In this document: piece by piece, positions 12,739 through 25,460 of the stretch
How positions within the stretch are numbered: the first letter of the stretch is position 1
How the letters are laid out: every line of letters starts with the position of its first letter
Assembly (NCBI GenBank): GCA_964057225.1
Contig: OZ059900.1
Coordinates: 8,070,501-8,134,500 of the forward strand
Length of the DNA stretch: 64,000 nt
From: Auanema rhodensis
Lineage: Eukaryota > Nematoda > Chromadorea > Rhabditida > Rhabditidae
Direction of reading: 5' to 3'
Position numbers and translations under genes: made by a program
Notes under the pieces: model-generated
What the model was told of the DNA's origin: nothing
The model's input: the letters and a program-made list of their open reading frames with translations, nothing else
The model's database searches: none

Positions 12739-15522
12739 AAAACTGTATGTTTTGATCAGAGCCTTTGAGATATGGATTTGAAATTCAGGATCCATAAACT
12801 TTGACTATTTTTACATATATATGTTCAATTTTAACCACTATGGTCAAAAAGGACCGAAAATATCAAGAATTATTGGTTTTTTGGGGTTTGGAGGGCATTT
12901 TGGCAAAATCAGTCAAACTTTTGATCTTAAGCATATTTTTTTCTTCTAAAACGACTAAATGTATGAAATACTGTCATAGAATGTTCATATAGGTGTATTT
13001 TGCACGAATATCAAAACTGATTGAAATATGGGCCTTTTTATGCTCAAAAAGCCATATATTCAACGATTTTGGGTACAAAACATGTGAAAACTGTATGTTT
13101 TGATCAGACCCTTTGAGATATGGATTTGAAATTCAGGATTCATAAACTTTGACTATTTTTACATATATATGTCCAATTTCAACCACTTTGGTCAAAAAGG
13201 ACCGAAAATATCAAGAATTATTGGTTTTTTGGGGTTTGAAGGGCATTTTGGCTAAATCAGTCAAACTTTTGATCTTAAGCATATTTTTTTCTTCTAAAAC
13301 GACTAAATGTATGAAATACTGTCATAGAATGTTGATATAGGTGTATTTTGCACGAATATCAAAACTGATTGAAATATGGGCCTTTTTATGCTCAAAACGC
13401 CATATATTCAACGATTTTGGGTTCAAAACATGTGAAAACTGTATGTTTTGATCAGACCCTTTGAGATATGGATTTGAAATTCAGGATCCATAAACTTTGA
13501 CTATTTTTACATATATATGTTCAATTTTAACCGCTATGGTCAAAAAGGACCGAAAATATCAAGAATTATTGGTTTTTTGGGGTTTGAAGGGCATTTTGGC
13601 AAAATCAGTCAAACTTTTGATCTTAAGCATATTTTTTTCTTCTAAAACGACTAAATGTATGAAATACTGTCATAGAATGTTCATATAGGTGTATTTTGCA
13701 CGAATATCAAAACTGATTGAAATATGGGCCTTTTTATGCTCAAAACGCCATATATTCAACGATTTTGGGTACAAAACATGTGAAAACTGTATGTTTTGAT
13801 CAGACCCTTTGAGATATGGATTTGAAATTCAGGATTCATAAACTTTGACTATTTTTACATATATATGTTCAATTGTAACCACTTTGGTCAAAAAGGACCG
13901 AAAATATCAAGAATTATTGGTTTTTTGGGGTTTGAAGGGCATTTTGGCTAAATCAGTCAAACTTTTGATCTTAAGCATATTTTTTTCTTCTAAAACGACT
14001 AAATGTATGAAATACTGTCATAGAATGTTGATATAGGTGTATTTTGCACGAATATCAAAACTGATTGAAATATGGGCCTTTTTATGCTCAAAACGCCATA
14101 TATTCAACGATTTTGGGTACAAAACATGTGAAAACTGTATGTTTTGATCAGACCCTTTGAGATATGGATTTGGAATTCAGGATTCATAAACTTTGACTAT
14201 TTTTACATATATATGTTCAATTTTAACCACTTTGGTCAAAAAGGACCGAAAATATCAAGAATTATTGGTTTTTTGGGGTTTGAAGGGCATTTTGGCAAAA
14301 TCAGTCAAACTTTTGATCTTAAGCATATTTTTTTCTTCTAAAACGACTAAATGTATGAAATACTGTCATAGATTGTTCATATAGGTGTATTTTGCACGAA
14401 TATCAAAACTGATTGAAATATGGGCCTTTTTATGCTCCAAACGCCATATATTCAACGATTTTGGGTACAAAACATGTGAAAACTGTATGTTTTGATCAGA
14501 CCCTTTGAGATATGGATTTGAAATTCAGGATTCATAAACTTTGACTATTTCTACATATATATGTTCAATTTTAACCACTTTGGTCAAAAAGGACCGAAAA
14601 TATCAAGAATTATTGGTTTTTTGGGGTTTGAAGGGCATTTTGGCAAAATCAGTCAAACTTTTGATCTTAAGCATATTTTTTTCTTCTAAAACGACTAAAT
14701 GTATGAAATACTGTCATAGAATGTTCATATAGGTGTATTTTGCACGAATATCAAAACTGATTGAAATATGGGCCTTTTTATGCTCAAAACGCCATATATT
14801 CAACGATTTTGGGTACAAAACATGTGAAAACTGTATGTTTTGATCAGACCCTTTGAGATATGGATTTGAAATTCAGGATTCATAAACTTTGACTATTTTT
14901 ACATATATATGTCCAATTTTAACCACTTTGGTCAAAAAGGACCGAAAATATCAAGAATTATTGGTTTTTTGGGGTTTGAAGGGCATTTTGGCTAAATCAG
15001 TCAAACTTTTGATCTTAAGCATATTTTTTTCTTCTAAAACGACTAAATGTATGAAATACTGTCAAAGAATGTTCATATAGGTGTATTTTGCACGAATATC
15101 AAAACTGATTGAAATATGGGCCTTTTTATGCTCAAAACGCCATATATTCAACGATTTTGGGTACAAAACATGTGAAAACTGTATGTTTTGATCAGACCCT
15201 TTGAGATATGGATTTAAAATTCAGGATTCATAAAATTCGACTATTTTTACATATTTATGTCCAATTTTAACCACTTTGGTCAAAAAGGACCGAAAATATC
15301 AAGAATTATTGGTTTTTTGGGGTTTGAAGGGCATTTTGGCAAAATCAGTCAAACTTTTGATCTTAAGCATATTTTTTTCTTCTAAAACGACTAAATGTAT
15401 GAAATACTGTCATAGAATGTTCATATAGGTGTATTTTGCACGAATATCAAAACTGATTGAAATATGGGCATTTTTATGCTCAAAACGCCATATATTCAAC
15501 GATTTTGGGTACAAAACATGTG

Positions 15523-15621
15523 AAAACTGTATGTTTTGATCAGACCCTTTGAGATATGGATTTGAAATTCAGGATTCATAAACTTTGACTATTTTTACAT
15601 ATATATGTTCAATTTTAACCA
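15523..15621 (+). repeat. 99-bp truncated monomer, copy 6
   Basis: Same joint at 15621/15622, exactly 5,517 bp after copy 3 and with the same flanking variants. Confidence 0.93.
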
Positions 15622-15788
15622 AAAACTGTATGTTTTGATCAGAGCCTTTGAGATATGGATTTGAAATTCAGGATCCATAAACTTTGACTATTTCTACATA
15701 TATATGTTCAATTTTAACCACTATGGTCAAAAAGGACCGAAAATATCAAGAATTATTGGTTTTTTGGGGTTTGAAGGGCATTTTGGCA

Positions 15789-18700
15789 AAATCAGTCAAA
15801 CTTTTGATCTTAAGCATATTTTTTTCTTCTAAAACGACTAAATGTATGAAATACTGTCATAGAATGTTCATATAGGTGTATTTTGCACGAATATCAAAAC
15901 TGATTGAAATATGGGCCTTTTTATGCTCAAAACGCCATATATTCAACGATTTTGGGTACAAAACATGTGAAAACTGTATGTTTTGATCAGACCCTTTGAG
16001 ATATGGATTTGAAATTCAGGATTCATAAACTTTGACTATTTTTACATATATATGTCCAATTTTAACCACTTTGGTCAAAAAGGACCGAAAATATCAAGAA
16101 TTATTGGTTTTTTGGGGTTTGAAGGGCATTTTGGCTAAATCAGTCAAACTTTTGATCTTAAGCATATTTTTTTCTTCTAAAACGACTAAATGTATGAAAT
16201 ACTGTCAAAGAATGTTCATATAGGTGTATTTTGCACGAATATCAAAACTGATTGAAATATGGGCCTTTTTATGCTCAAAACGCCATATATTCAACGATTT
16301 TGGGTACAAAACATGTGAAAACTGTATGTTTTGATCAGACCCTTTGAGATATGGATTTAAAATTCAGGATTCATAAAATTCGACTATTTTTACATATATA
16401 TGTCCAATTTTAACCACTTTGGTCAAAAAGGACCGAAAATATCAAGAATTATTGGTTTTTTGGGGTTTGAAGGGCATTTTGGCAAAATCAGTCAAACTTT
16501 TGATCTTAAGCATATTTTTTTCTTCTAAAACGACTAAATGTATGAAATACTGTCATAGAATGTTCATATAGGTGTATTTTGCACGAATATCAAAACTGAT
16601 TGAAATATGGGCATTTTTATGCTCAAAACGCCATATATTCAACGATTTTGGGTACAAAACATGTGAAAACTGTATGTTTTGATCAGACCCTTTGAGATAT
16701 GGATTTGAAATTCAGGATTCATAAACTTTGACTATTTTTACATATATATGTTCAATTTTAACCAAAAACTGTATGTTTTGATCAGAGCCTTTGAGATATG
16801 GATTTGAAATTCAGGATCCATAAACTTTGACTATTTTTACATATATATGTTCAATTTTAACCACTATGGTCAAAAAGGACCGAAAATATCAAGAATTATT
16901 GGTTTTTTGGGGTTTGAAGGGCATTTTGGCAAAATCAGTCAAACTTTTGATCTTAAGCATATTTTTTTCTTCTAAAACGACTAAATGTATGAAATACTGT
17001 CATAGAATGTTCATATAGGTGTATTTTGCACGAATATCAAAACTGATTGAAATATGGGCCTTTTTATGCTCAAAAAGCCATATATTCAACGATTTTGGGT
17101 ACAAAACATGTGAAAACTGTATGTTTTGATCAGACCCTTTGAGATATGGATTTGAAATTCAGGATTCATAAACTTTGACTATTTTTACATATATATGTCC
17201 AATTTCAACCACTTTGGTCAAAAAGGACCGAAAATATCAAGAATTATTGGTTTTTTGGGGTTTGAAGGGCATTTTGGCTAAATCAGTCAAACTTTTGATC
17301 TTAAGCATATTTTTTTCTTCTAAAACGACTAAATGTATGAAATACTGTCATAGAATGTTGATATAGGTGTATTTTGCACGAATATCAAAACTGATTGAAA
17401 TATGGGCCTTTTTATGCTCAAAACGCCATATATTCAACGATTTTGGGTTCAAAACATGTGAAAACTGTATGTTTTGATCAGACCCTTTGAGATATGGATT
17501 TGAAATTCAGGATCCATAAACTTCGACTATTTTTACATATATATGTTCAATTTTAACCACTATGGTCAAAAAGGACCGAAAATATCAAGAATTATTGGTT
17601 TTTTGGGGTTTGAAGGGCATTTTGGCAAAATCAGTCAAACTTTTGATCTTAAGCATATTTTTTTCTTCTAAAACGACTAAATGTATGAAATACTGTCATA
17701 GAATGTTCATATAGGTGTATTTTGCACGAATATCAAAACTGATTGAAATATGGGCCTTTTTATGCTCAAAACGCCATATATTCAACGATTTTGGGTACAA
17801 AACATGTGAAAACTGTATGTTTTGATCAGACCCTTTGAGATATGGATTTGAAATTCAGGATTCATAAACTTTGACTATTTTTACATATATATGTTCAACT
17901 GTAACCACTTTGGTCAAAAAGGACTGAAAATATCAAGAATTATTGGTTTTTTGGGGTTTGAAGGGCATTTTGGCTAAATCAGTCAAACTTTTGATCTTAA
18001 GCATATTTTTTTCTTCTAAAACGACTAAATGTATGGAATACTGTCATAGAATGTTGATATAAGTGTATTTTGCACGAATATCAAAACTGATTGAAATATG
18101 GGCCTTTTTATGCTCAAAAAGCCATATATTCAACGATTTTGGGTACAAAACATGTGAAAACTGTATGTTTTGATCAGACCCTTTGAGATATGGATTTGAA
18201 ATTCAGGATTCATAAACTTTGACTATTTTTACATATATATGTCCAATTTCAACCACTTTGGTCAAAAAGGACCGAAAATATCAAGAATTATTGGTTTTTT
18301 GGGGTTTGAAGGGCATTTTGGCTAAATCAGTCAAACTTTTGATCTTAAGCATATTTTTTTCTTCTAAAACGACTAAATGTATGAAATACTGTCATAGAAT
18401 GTTCATATAGGTGTATTTTGCACGAATATCAAAACTGATTGAAATATGGGCCTTTTTATGCTCAAAACGCCATATATTCAACGATTTTGGGTACAAAACA
18501 TGTGAAAACTGTATGTTTTGATCAGACCCTTTGAGATATGGATTTGAAATTCAGGATTCATAAACTTTGACTATTTTTACATATATATGTTCAATTGTAA
18601 CCACTTTGGTCAAAAAGGACCGAAAATATCAAGAATTATTGGTTTTTTGGGGTTTGAAGGGCATTTTGGCTAAATCAGTCAAACTTTTGATCTTAAGCAT

Positions 18701-19019
18701 ATTTTTTTCTTCTAAAACGACTAAATTTATGGAATACTGTCATAGAATGTTGATATAGGTGTATTTTGCACGAATATCAAAACTGATTGAAATATGGGCC
18801 TTTTTATGCTCAAAACGCCATATATTCAACGATTTTGGGTACAAAACATGTGAAAACTGTATGTTTTGATCAGACCCTTTGAGATATGGATTTGAAATTC
18901 AGGATCCATAAACTTTGACTATTTTTACATATATATGTTCAATTGTAACCACTTTGGTCAAAAAGGACCGAAAATATCAAGAATTATTGGTTTTTTGGGG
19001 TTTGAAGGGCATTTTGGCT
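15789..19019 (+). repeat. 3,231-bp tandem duplication, copy 1
   Basis: Nine full monomers plus one 99-bp remnant (9 x 348 + 99 = 3,231). Shared markers at +3,231 include the truncated junction (16765 and 19996), cataaacttcgac in a ggatcc monomer (about 17,515 and 20,746), ttcaactgtaacc (about 17,894 and 21,125) and aaatttatggaatac (about 18,723 and 21,954). Left mismatch: 15,788 is a where 19,019 is t. The copy overlaps the last 0.9 kb of the 5,517-bp copy 2, so two amplification events are nested. Confidence 0.9.
16666..16764 (+). repeat. 99-bp truncated monomer, copy 7
   Basis: Same joint at 16764/16765. It lies just right of the 5,517-bp duplication and inside the first 3,231-bp copy. It is therefore probably the fourth remnant of the array as it stood before the 5,517-bp event. 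Confidence 0.92.
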
Positions 19020-22000
19020 AAATCAGTCAAACTTTTGATCTTAAGCATATTTTTTTCTTCTAAAACGACTAAATGTATGAAATACTGTCATAGAATGTTC
19101 ATATAGGTGTATTTTGCACGAATATCAAAACTGATTGAAATATGGGCCTTTTTATGCTCAAAACGCCATATATTCAACGATTTTGGGTACAAAACATGTG
19201 AAAACTGTATGTTTTGATCAGACCCTTTGAGATATGGATTTGAAATTCAGGATTCATAAACTTTGACTATTTTTACATATATATGTCCAATTTTAACCAC
19301 TTTGGTCAAAAAGGACCGAAAATATCAAGAATTATTGGTTTTTTGGGGTTTGAAGGGCATTTTGGCTAAATCAGTCAAACTTTTGATCTTAAGCATATTT
19401 TTTTCTTCTAAAACGACTAAATGTATGAAATACTGTCAAAGAATGTTCATATAGGTGTATTTTGCACGAATATCAAAACTGATTGAAATATGGGCCTTTT
19501 TATGCTCAAAACGCCATATATTCAACGATTTTGGGTACAAAACATGTGAAAACTGTATGTTTTGATCAGACCCTTTGAGATATGGATTTAAAATTCAGGA
19601 TTCATAAAATTCGACTATTTTTACATATATATGTCCAATTTTAACCACTTTGGTCAAAAAGGACCGAAAATATCAAGAATTATTGGTTTTTTGGGGTTTG
19701 AAGGGCATTTTGGCAAAATCAGTCAAACTTTTGATCTTAAGCATATTTTTTTCTTCTAAAACGACTAAATGTATGAAATACTGTCATAGAATGTTCATAT
19801 AGGTGTATTTTGCACGAATATCAAAACTGATTGAAATATGGGCATTTTTATGCTCAAAACGCCATATATTCAACGATTTTGGGTACAAAACATGTGAAAA
19901 CTGTATGTTTTGATCAGACCCTTTGAGATATGGATTTGAAATTCAGGATTCATAAACTTTGACTATTTTTACATATATATGTTCAATTTTAACCAAAAAC
20001 TGTATGTTTTGATCAGAGCCTTTGAGATATGGATTTGAAATTCAGGATCCATAAACTTTGACTATTTTTACATATATATGTTCAATTTTAACCACTATGG
20101 TCAAAAAGGACCGAAAATATCAAGAATTATTGGTTTTTTGGGGTTTGAAGGGCATTTTGGCAAAATCAGTCAAACTTTTGATCTTAAGCATATTTTTTTC
20201 TTCTAAAACGACTAAATGTATGAAATACTGTCATAGAATGTTCATATAGGTGTATTTTGCACGAATATCAAAACTGATTGAAATATGGGCCTTTTTATGC
20301 TCAAAAAGCCATATATTCAACGATTTTGGGTACAAAACATGTGAAAACTGTATGTTTTGATCAGACCCTTTGAGATATGGATTTGAAATTCAGGATTCAT
20401 AAACTTTGACTATTTTTACATATATATGTCCAATTTCAACCACTTTGGTCAAAAAGGACCGAAAATATCAAGAATTATTGGTTTTTTGGGGTTTGAAGGG
20501 CATTTTGGCTAAATCAGTCAAACTTTTGATCTTAAGCATATTTTTTTCTTCTAAAACGACTAAATGTATGAAATACTGTCATAGAATGTTGATATAGGTG
20601 TATTTTGCACGAATATCAAAACTGATTGAAATATGGGCCTTTTTATGCTCAAAACGCCATATATTCAACGATTTTGGGTTCAAAACATGTGAAAACTGTA
20701 TGTTTTGATCAGACCCTTTGAGATATGGATTTGAAATTCAGGATCCATAAACTTCGACTATTTTTACATATATATGTTCAATTTTAACCACTATGGTCAA
20801 AAAGGACCGAAAATATCAAGAATTATTGGTTTTTTGGGGTTTGAAGGGCATTTTGGCAAAATCAGTCAAACTTTTGATCTTAAGCATATTTTTTTCTTCT
20901 AAAACGACTAAATGTATGAAATACTGTCATAGAATGTTCATATAGGTGTATTTTGCACGAATATCAAAACTGATTGAAATATGGGCCTTTTTATGCTCAA
21001 AACGCCATATATTCAACGATTTTGGGTACAAAACATGTGAAAACTGTATGTTTTGATCAGACCCTTTGAGATATGGATTTGAAATTCAGGATTCATAAAC
21101 TTTGACTATTTTTACATATATATGTTCAACTGTAACCACTTTGGTCAAAAAGGACTGAAAATATCAAGAATTATTGGTTTTTTGGGGTTTGAAGGGCATT
21201 TTGGCTAAATCAGTCAAACTTTTGATCTTAAGCATATTTTTTTCTTCTAAAACGACTAAATGTATGGAATACTGTCATAGAATGTTGATATAAGTGTATT
21301 TTGCACGAATATCAAAACTGATTGAAATATGGGCCTTTTTATGCTCAAAAAGCCATATATTCAACGATTTTGGGTACAAAACATGTGAAAACTGTATGTT
21401 TTGATCAGACCCTTTGAGATATGGATTTGAAATTCAGGATTCATAAACTTTGACTATTTTTACATATATATGTCCAATTTCAACCACTTTGGTCAAAAAG
21501 GACCGAAAATATCAAGAATTATTGGTTTTTTGGGGTTTGAAGGGCATTTTGGCTAAATCAGTCAAACTTTTGATCTTAAGCATATTTTTTTCTTCTAAAA
21601 CGACTAAATGTATGAAATACTGTCATAGAATGTTCATATAGGTGTATTTTGCACGAATATCAAAACTGATTGAAATATGGGCCTTTTTATGCTCAAAACG
21701 CCATATATTCAACGATTTTGGGTACAAAACATGTGAAAACTGTATGTTTTGATCAGACCCTTTGAGATATGGATTTGAAATTCAGGATTCATAAACTTTG
21801 ACTATTTTTACATATATATGTTCAATTGTAACCACTTTGGTCAAAAAGGACCGAAAATATCAAGAATTATTGGTTTTTTGGGGTTTGAAGGGCATTTTGG
21901 CTAAATCAGTCAAACTTTTGATCTTAAGCATATTTTTTTCTTCTAAAACGACTAAATTTATGGAATACTGTCATAGAATGTTGATATAGGTGTATTTTGC

Positions 22001-22250
22001 ACGAATATCAAAACTGATTGAAATATGGGCCTTTTTATGCTCAAAACGCCATATATTCAACGATTTTGGGTACAAAACATGTGAAAACTGTATGTTTTGA
22101 TCAGACCCTTTGAGATATGGATTTGAAATTCAGGATCCATAAACTTTGACTATTTTTACATATATATGTTCAATTGTAACCACTTTGGTCAAAAAGGACC
22201 GAAAATATCAAGAATTATTGGTTTTTTGGGGTTTGAAGGGCATTTTGGCT
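19020..22250 (+). repeat. 3,231-bp tandem duplication, copy 2
   Basis: Second copy of the nine-monomer plus remnant block. The exchange point lies between 19,020 and 19,099. The monomer at 18,915-19,106 is a hybrid. Its left half (ttcaattgtaacc, ggctaaatc) resembles the monomer at 22,146, and its right end (gaatgttcat) resembles the monomer at 15,684. The match ends at 22,330, where 22,331 is g and 19,100 is c. Confidence 0.9.
19897..19995 (+). repeat. 99-bp truncated monomer, copy 8
   Basis: Same joint at 19995/19996, exactly 3,231 bp after copy 7. It is the last remnant in the window; none is seen from 20 kb to 64 kb. Confidence 0.93.
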
Positions 22251-23027
22251 AAATCAGTCAAACTTTTGATCTTAAGCATATTTTTTTCTTCTAAAACGAC
22301 TAAATGTATGAAATACTGTCATAGAATGTTGATATAGGTGTATTTTGCACGAATATCAAAACTGATTGAAATATGGGCCTTTTTATGCTCAAAACGCCAT
22401 ATATTCAACGATTTTGGGTACAAAACATGTGAAAACTGTATGTTTTGATCAGACCCTTTGAGATATGGATTTGAAATTTAGGATCCATAAACTTTGACTA
22501 TTTTTACATATATATGTTCAATTTTAACCACTATGGTCAAAAAGGACCGAAAATATCAAGAATTATTGGTTTTTTGGGGTTTGAAGGGCATTTTGGCAAA
22601 ATCAGTCAAACTTTTGATCTTAAGCATATTTTTTTCTTCTAAAACGACTAAATGTATGAAATACTGTCATAGAATGTTCATATAGGTGTATTTTGCACGA
22701 ATATCAAAACTGATTGAAATATGGGCCTTTTTATGCTCAAAACGCCATATATTCAACGATTTTGGGTACAAAACATGTGAAAACTGTATGTTTTGATCAG
22801 AGCCTTTGAGATATGGATTTGAAATTCAGGATCCATAAACTTTGACTATTTTTACATATATATGTTCAATTTTAACCACTATGGTCAAAAAGGACCGAAA
22901 ATATCAAGAATTATTGGTTTTTTGGGGTTTGAAGGGCATTTTGGCAAAATCAGTCAAACTTTTGATCTTAAGCATATTTTTTTCTTCTAAAACGACTAAA
23001 TGTATGAAATACTGTCATAGAATGTTC
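22251..23027 (+). repeat. Satellite monomers with cactatggtc variant
   Basis: Two ordinary monomers. Markers are gaaatttagg at about 22,474 (shared only with about 26,996 among the places seen), cactatggtc, and agagcctttg with ggatccat at about 22,799-22,836. The section is copied again at about 26.9-27.5 kb. Confidence 0.8.
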
Positions 23028-25460
23028 ATATAGGTGTATTTTGCACGAATATCAAAACTGATTGAAATATGGGCCTTTTTATGCTCAAAAAGCCATATAT
23101 TCAACGATTTTGGGTACAAAACATGTGAAAACTGTATGTTTTGATCAGACCCTTTGAGATATGGATTTGAAATTCAGGATTCATAAACTTTGACTATTTT
23201 TACATATATATGTCCAATTTCAACCACTTTGGTCAAAAAGGACCGAAAATATCAAGAATTATTGGTTTTTTGGGGTTTGAAGGGCATTTTGGCTAAATCA
23301 GTCAAACTTTTGATCTTAAGCATATTTTTTTCTTCTAAAACGACTAAATGTATGAAATACTGTCATAGAATGTTGATATAGGTGTATTTTGCACGAATAT
23401 CAAAACTGATTGAAATATGGGCCTTTTTATGCTCAAAACGCCATATATTCAACGATTTTGGGTTCAAAACATGTGAAAACTGTATGTTTTGATCAGACAA
23501 TTTGAGATATGGATTTGAAATTCAGGATCCATAAACTTTGACTATTTTTACATATATATGTTCAATTTTAACCACTATGGTCAAAAAGGACCGAAAATAT
23601 CAAGAATTATTGGTTTTTTGGGGTTTGAAGGGCATTTTGGCTAAATCAGTCAAACTTTTGATCTTAAGCATATTTTTTTCTTCTAAAACGACTAAATGTA
23701 TGAAATACTGTCATAGAATGTTGATATAGGTGTATTTTGCACGAATATCAAAACTGATTGAAATATGGGCCTTTTTATGCTCAAAACGCCATATATTCAA
23801 CGATTTTGGGTTCAAAACATGTGAAAACTGTATGTTTTGATCAGACAATTTGAGATATGGATTTGAAATTCAGGATCCATAAACTTTGACTATTTTTACA
23901 TATATATGTTCAATTTTAACCACTATGGTCAAAAAGGACCGAAAATATCAAGAATTATTGGTTTTTTGGGGTTTGAAGGGCATTTTGGCAAAATCAGTCA
24001 AACTTTTGATCTTAAGCATATTTTTTTCTTCTAAAACGACTAAATGTATGAAATACTGTCATAGAATGTTGATATAGGTGTATTTTGCACGAATATCAAA
24101 ACTGATTGAAATATGGGCCTTTTTATGCTCAAAAAGCCATATATTCAACGATTTTGGGTACAAAACATGTGAAAACTGTATGTTTTGATCAGACCCTTTG
24201 AGATATGGATTTGAAATTCAGGATTCATAAACTTTGACTATTTTTACATATATATGTCCAATTTCAACCACTTTGGTCAAAAAGGACCGAAAATATCAAG
24301 AATTATTGGTTTTTTGGGGTTTGAAGGGCATTTTGGCTAAATCAGTCAAACTTTTGATCTTAAGCATATTTGTTTCTTCTAAAACGACTAAATGTATGAA
24401 ATACTGTCATAGAATGTTGATATAGGTGTATTTTGCACGAATATCAAAACTGATTGAAATATGGGCCTTTTTATGCTCAAAACGCCATATATTCAACGAT
24501 TTTGGGTTCAAAACATGTGAAAACTGTATGTTTTGATCAGACAATTTGAGATATGGATTTGAATTTCAGGATCCATAAACTTTGACTATTTTTACATATA
24601 TATGTTCAATTTTAACCACTATGGTCAAAAAGGACCGAAAATATCAAGAATTATTGGTTTTTTGGGGTTTGAAGGGCATTTTGGCAAAATCAGTCAAACT
24701 TTTGATCTTAAGCATATTTTTTTCTTCTAAAACGACTAAATGTATGAAATACTGTCATAGAATGTTGATATAGGTGTATTTTGCACGAATATCAAAACTG
24801 ATTGAAATATGGGCCTTTTTATGCTCAAAACGCCATATATTCAACGATTTTGGGTTCAAAACATGTGAAAACTGTATGTTTTGATCAGACAATTTGAGAT
24901 ATGGATTTGAAATTCAGGATCCATAAACTTTGACTATTTTTACATATATATGTTCAATTTTAACCACTATGGTCAAAAAGGACCGAAAATATCAAGAATT
25001 ATTGGTTTTTTGGGGTTTGAAGGGCATTTTGGCAAAATCAGTCAAACTTTTGATCTTAAGCATATTTTTTTCTTCTAAAACGACTAAATGTATGAAATAC
25101 TGTCATAGAATGTTGATATAGGTGTATTTTGCACGAATATCAAAACTGATTGAAATATGGGCCTTTTTATGCTCAAAAAGCCATATATTCAACGATTTTG
25201 GGTACAAAACATGTGAAAACTGTATGTTTTGATCAGACCCTTTGAGATATGGATTTGAAATTCAGGATTCATAAACTTTGACTATTTTTACATATATATG
25301 TCCAATTTCAACCACTTTGGTCAAAAAGGACCGAAAATATCAAGAATTATTGGTTTTTTGGGGTTTGAAGGGCATTTTGGCTAAATCAGTCAAACTTTTG
25401 ATCTTAAGCATATTTTTTTCTTCTAAAACGACTAAATGTATGAAATACTGTCATAGAATG
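23028..25460 (+). repeat. 1,044-bp trimer repeated about 2.3 times
   Basis: Three-monomer units match at an offset of 1,044: 23028-24416 against 24072-25460. Each unit has one ctcaaaaagcc/tccaatttcaacc monomer followed by two gggttcaaaac monomers with the rare gatcagacaatttgag. The caa-for-ccc change is seen at about 23,498, 23,846, 24,542 and 24,890. Private changes are tttgtttcttc (24,372) and gaatttcagg (24,564). One unit has ggctaaatc where the other has ggcaaaatc (about 23,640 against 24,684). At the right end a private gaatgctcat occurs at 25,461. Confidence 0.87.

Larger units (their letters stand above)
11191..16707 (+). repeat. 5,517-bp higher-order tandem duplication, copy 2
   Basis: Second copy of the 15-monomer plus three-remnant block. 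It appears identical to copy 1 wherever compared, including single-base rarities such as acatatttatg at about 15,250. The hybrid junction monomer at 11,185-11,215 reads gatttgaaattc on the left and cataaaattcg on the right. Elsewhere gatttgaaattc goes with cataaactt and gatttaaaattc with cataaaattcg, so this monomer is recombinant. The match ends at 16,725, where 16,726 is c and 11,209 is a. Confidence 0.93.
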
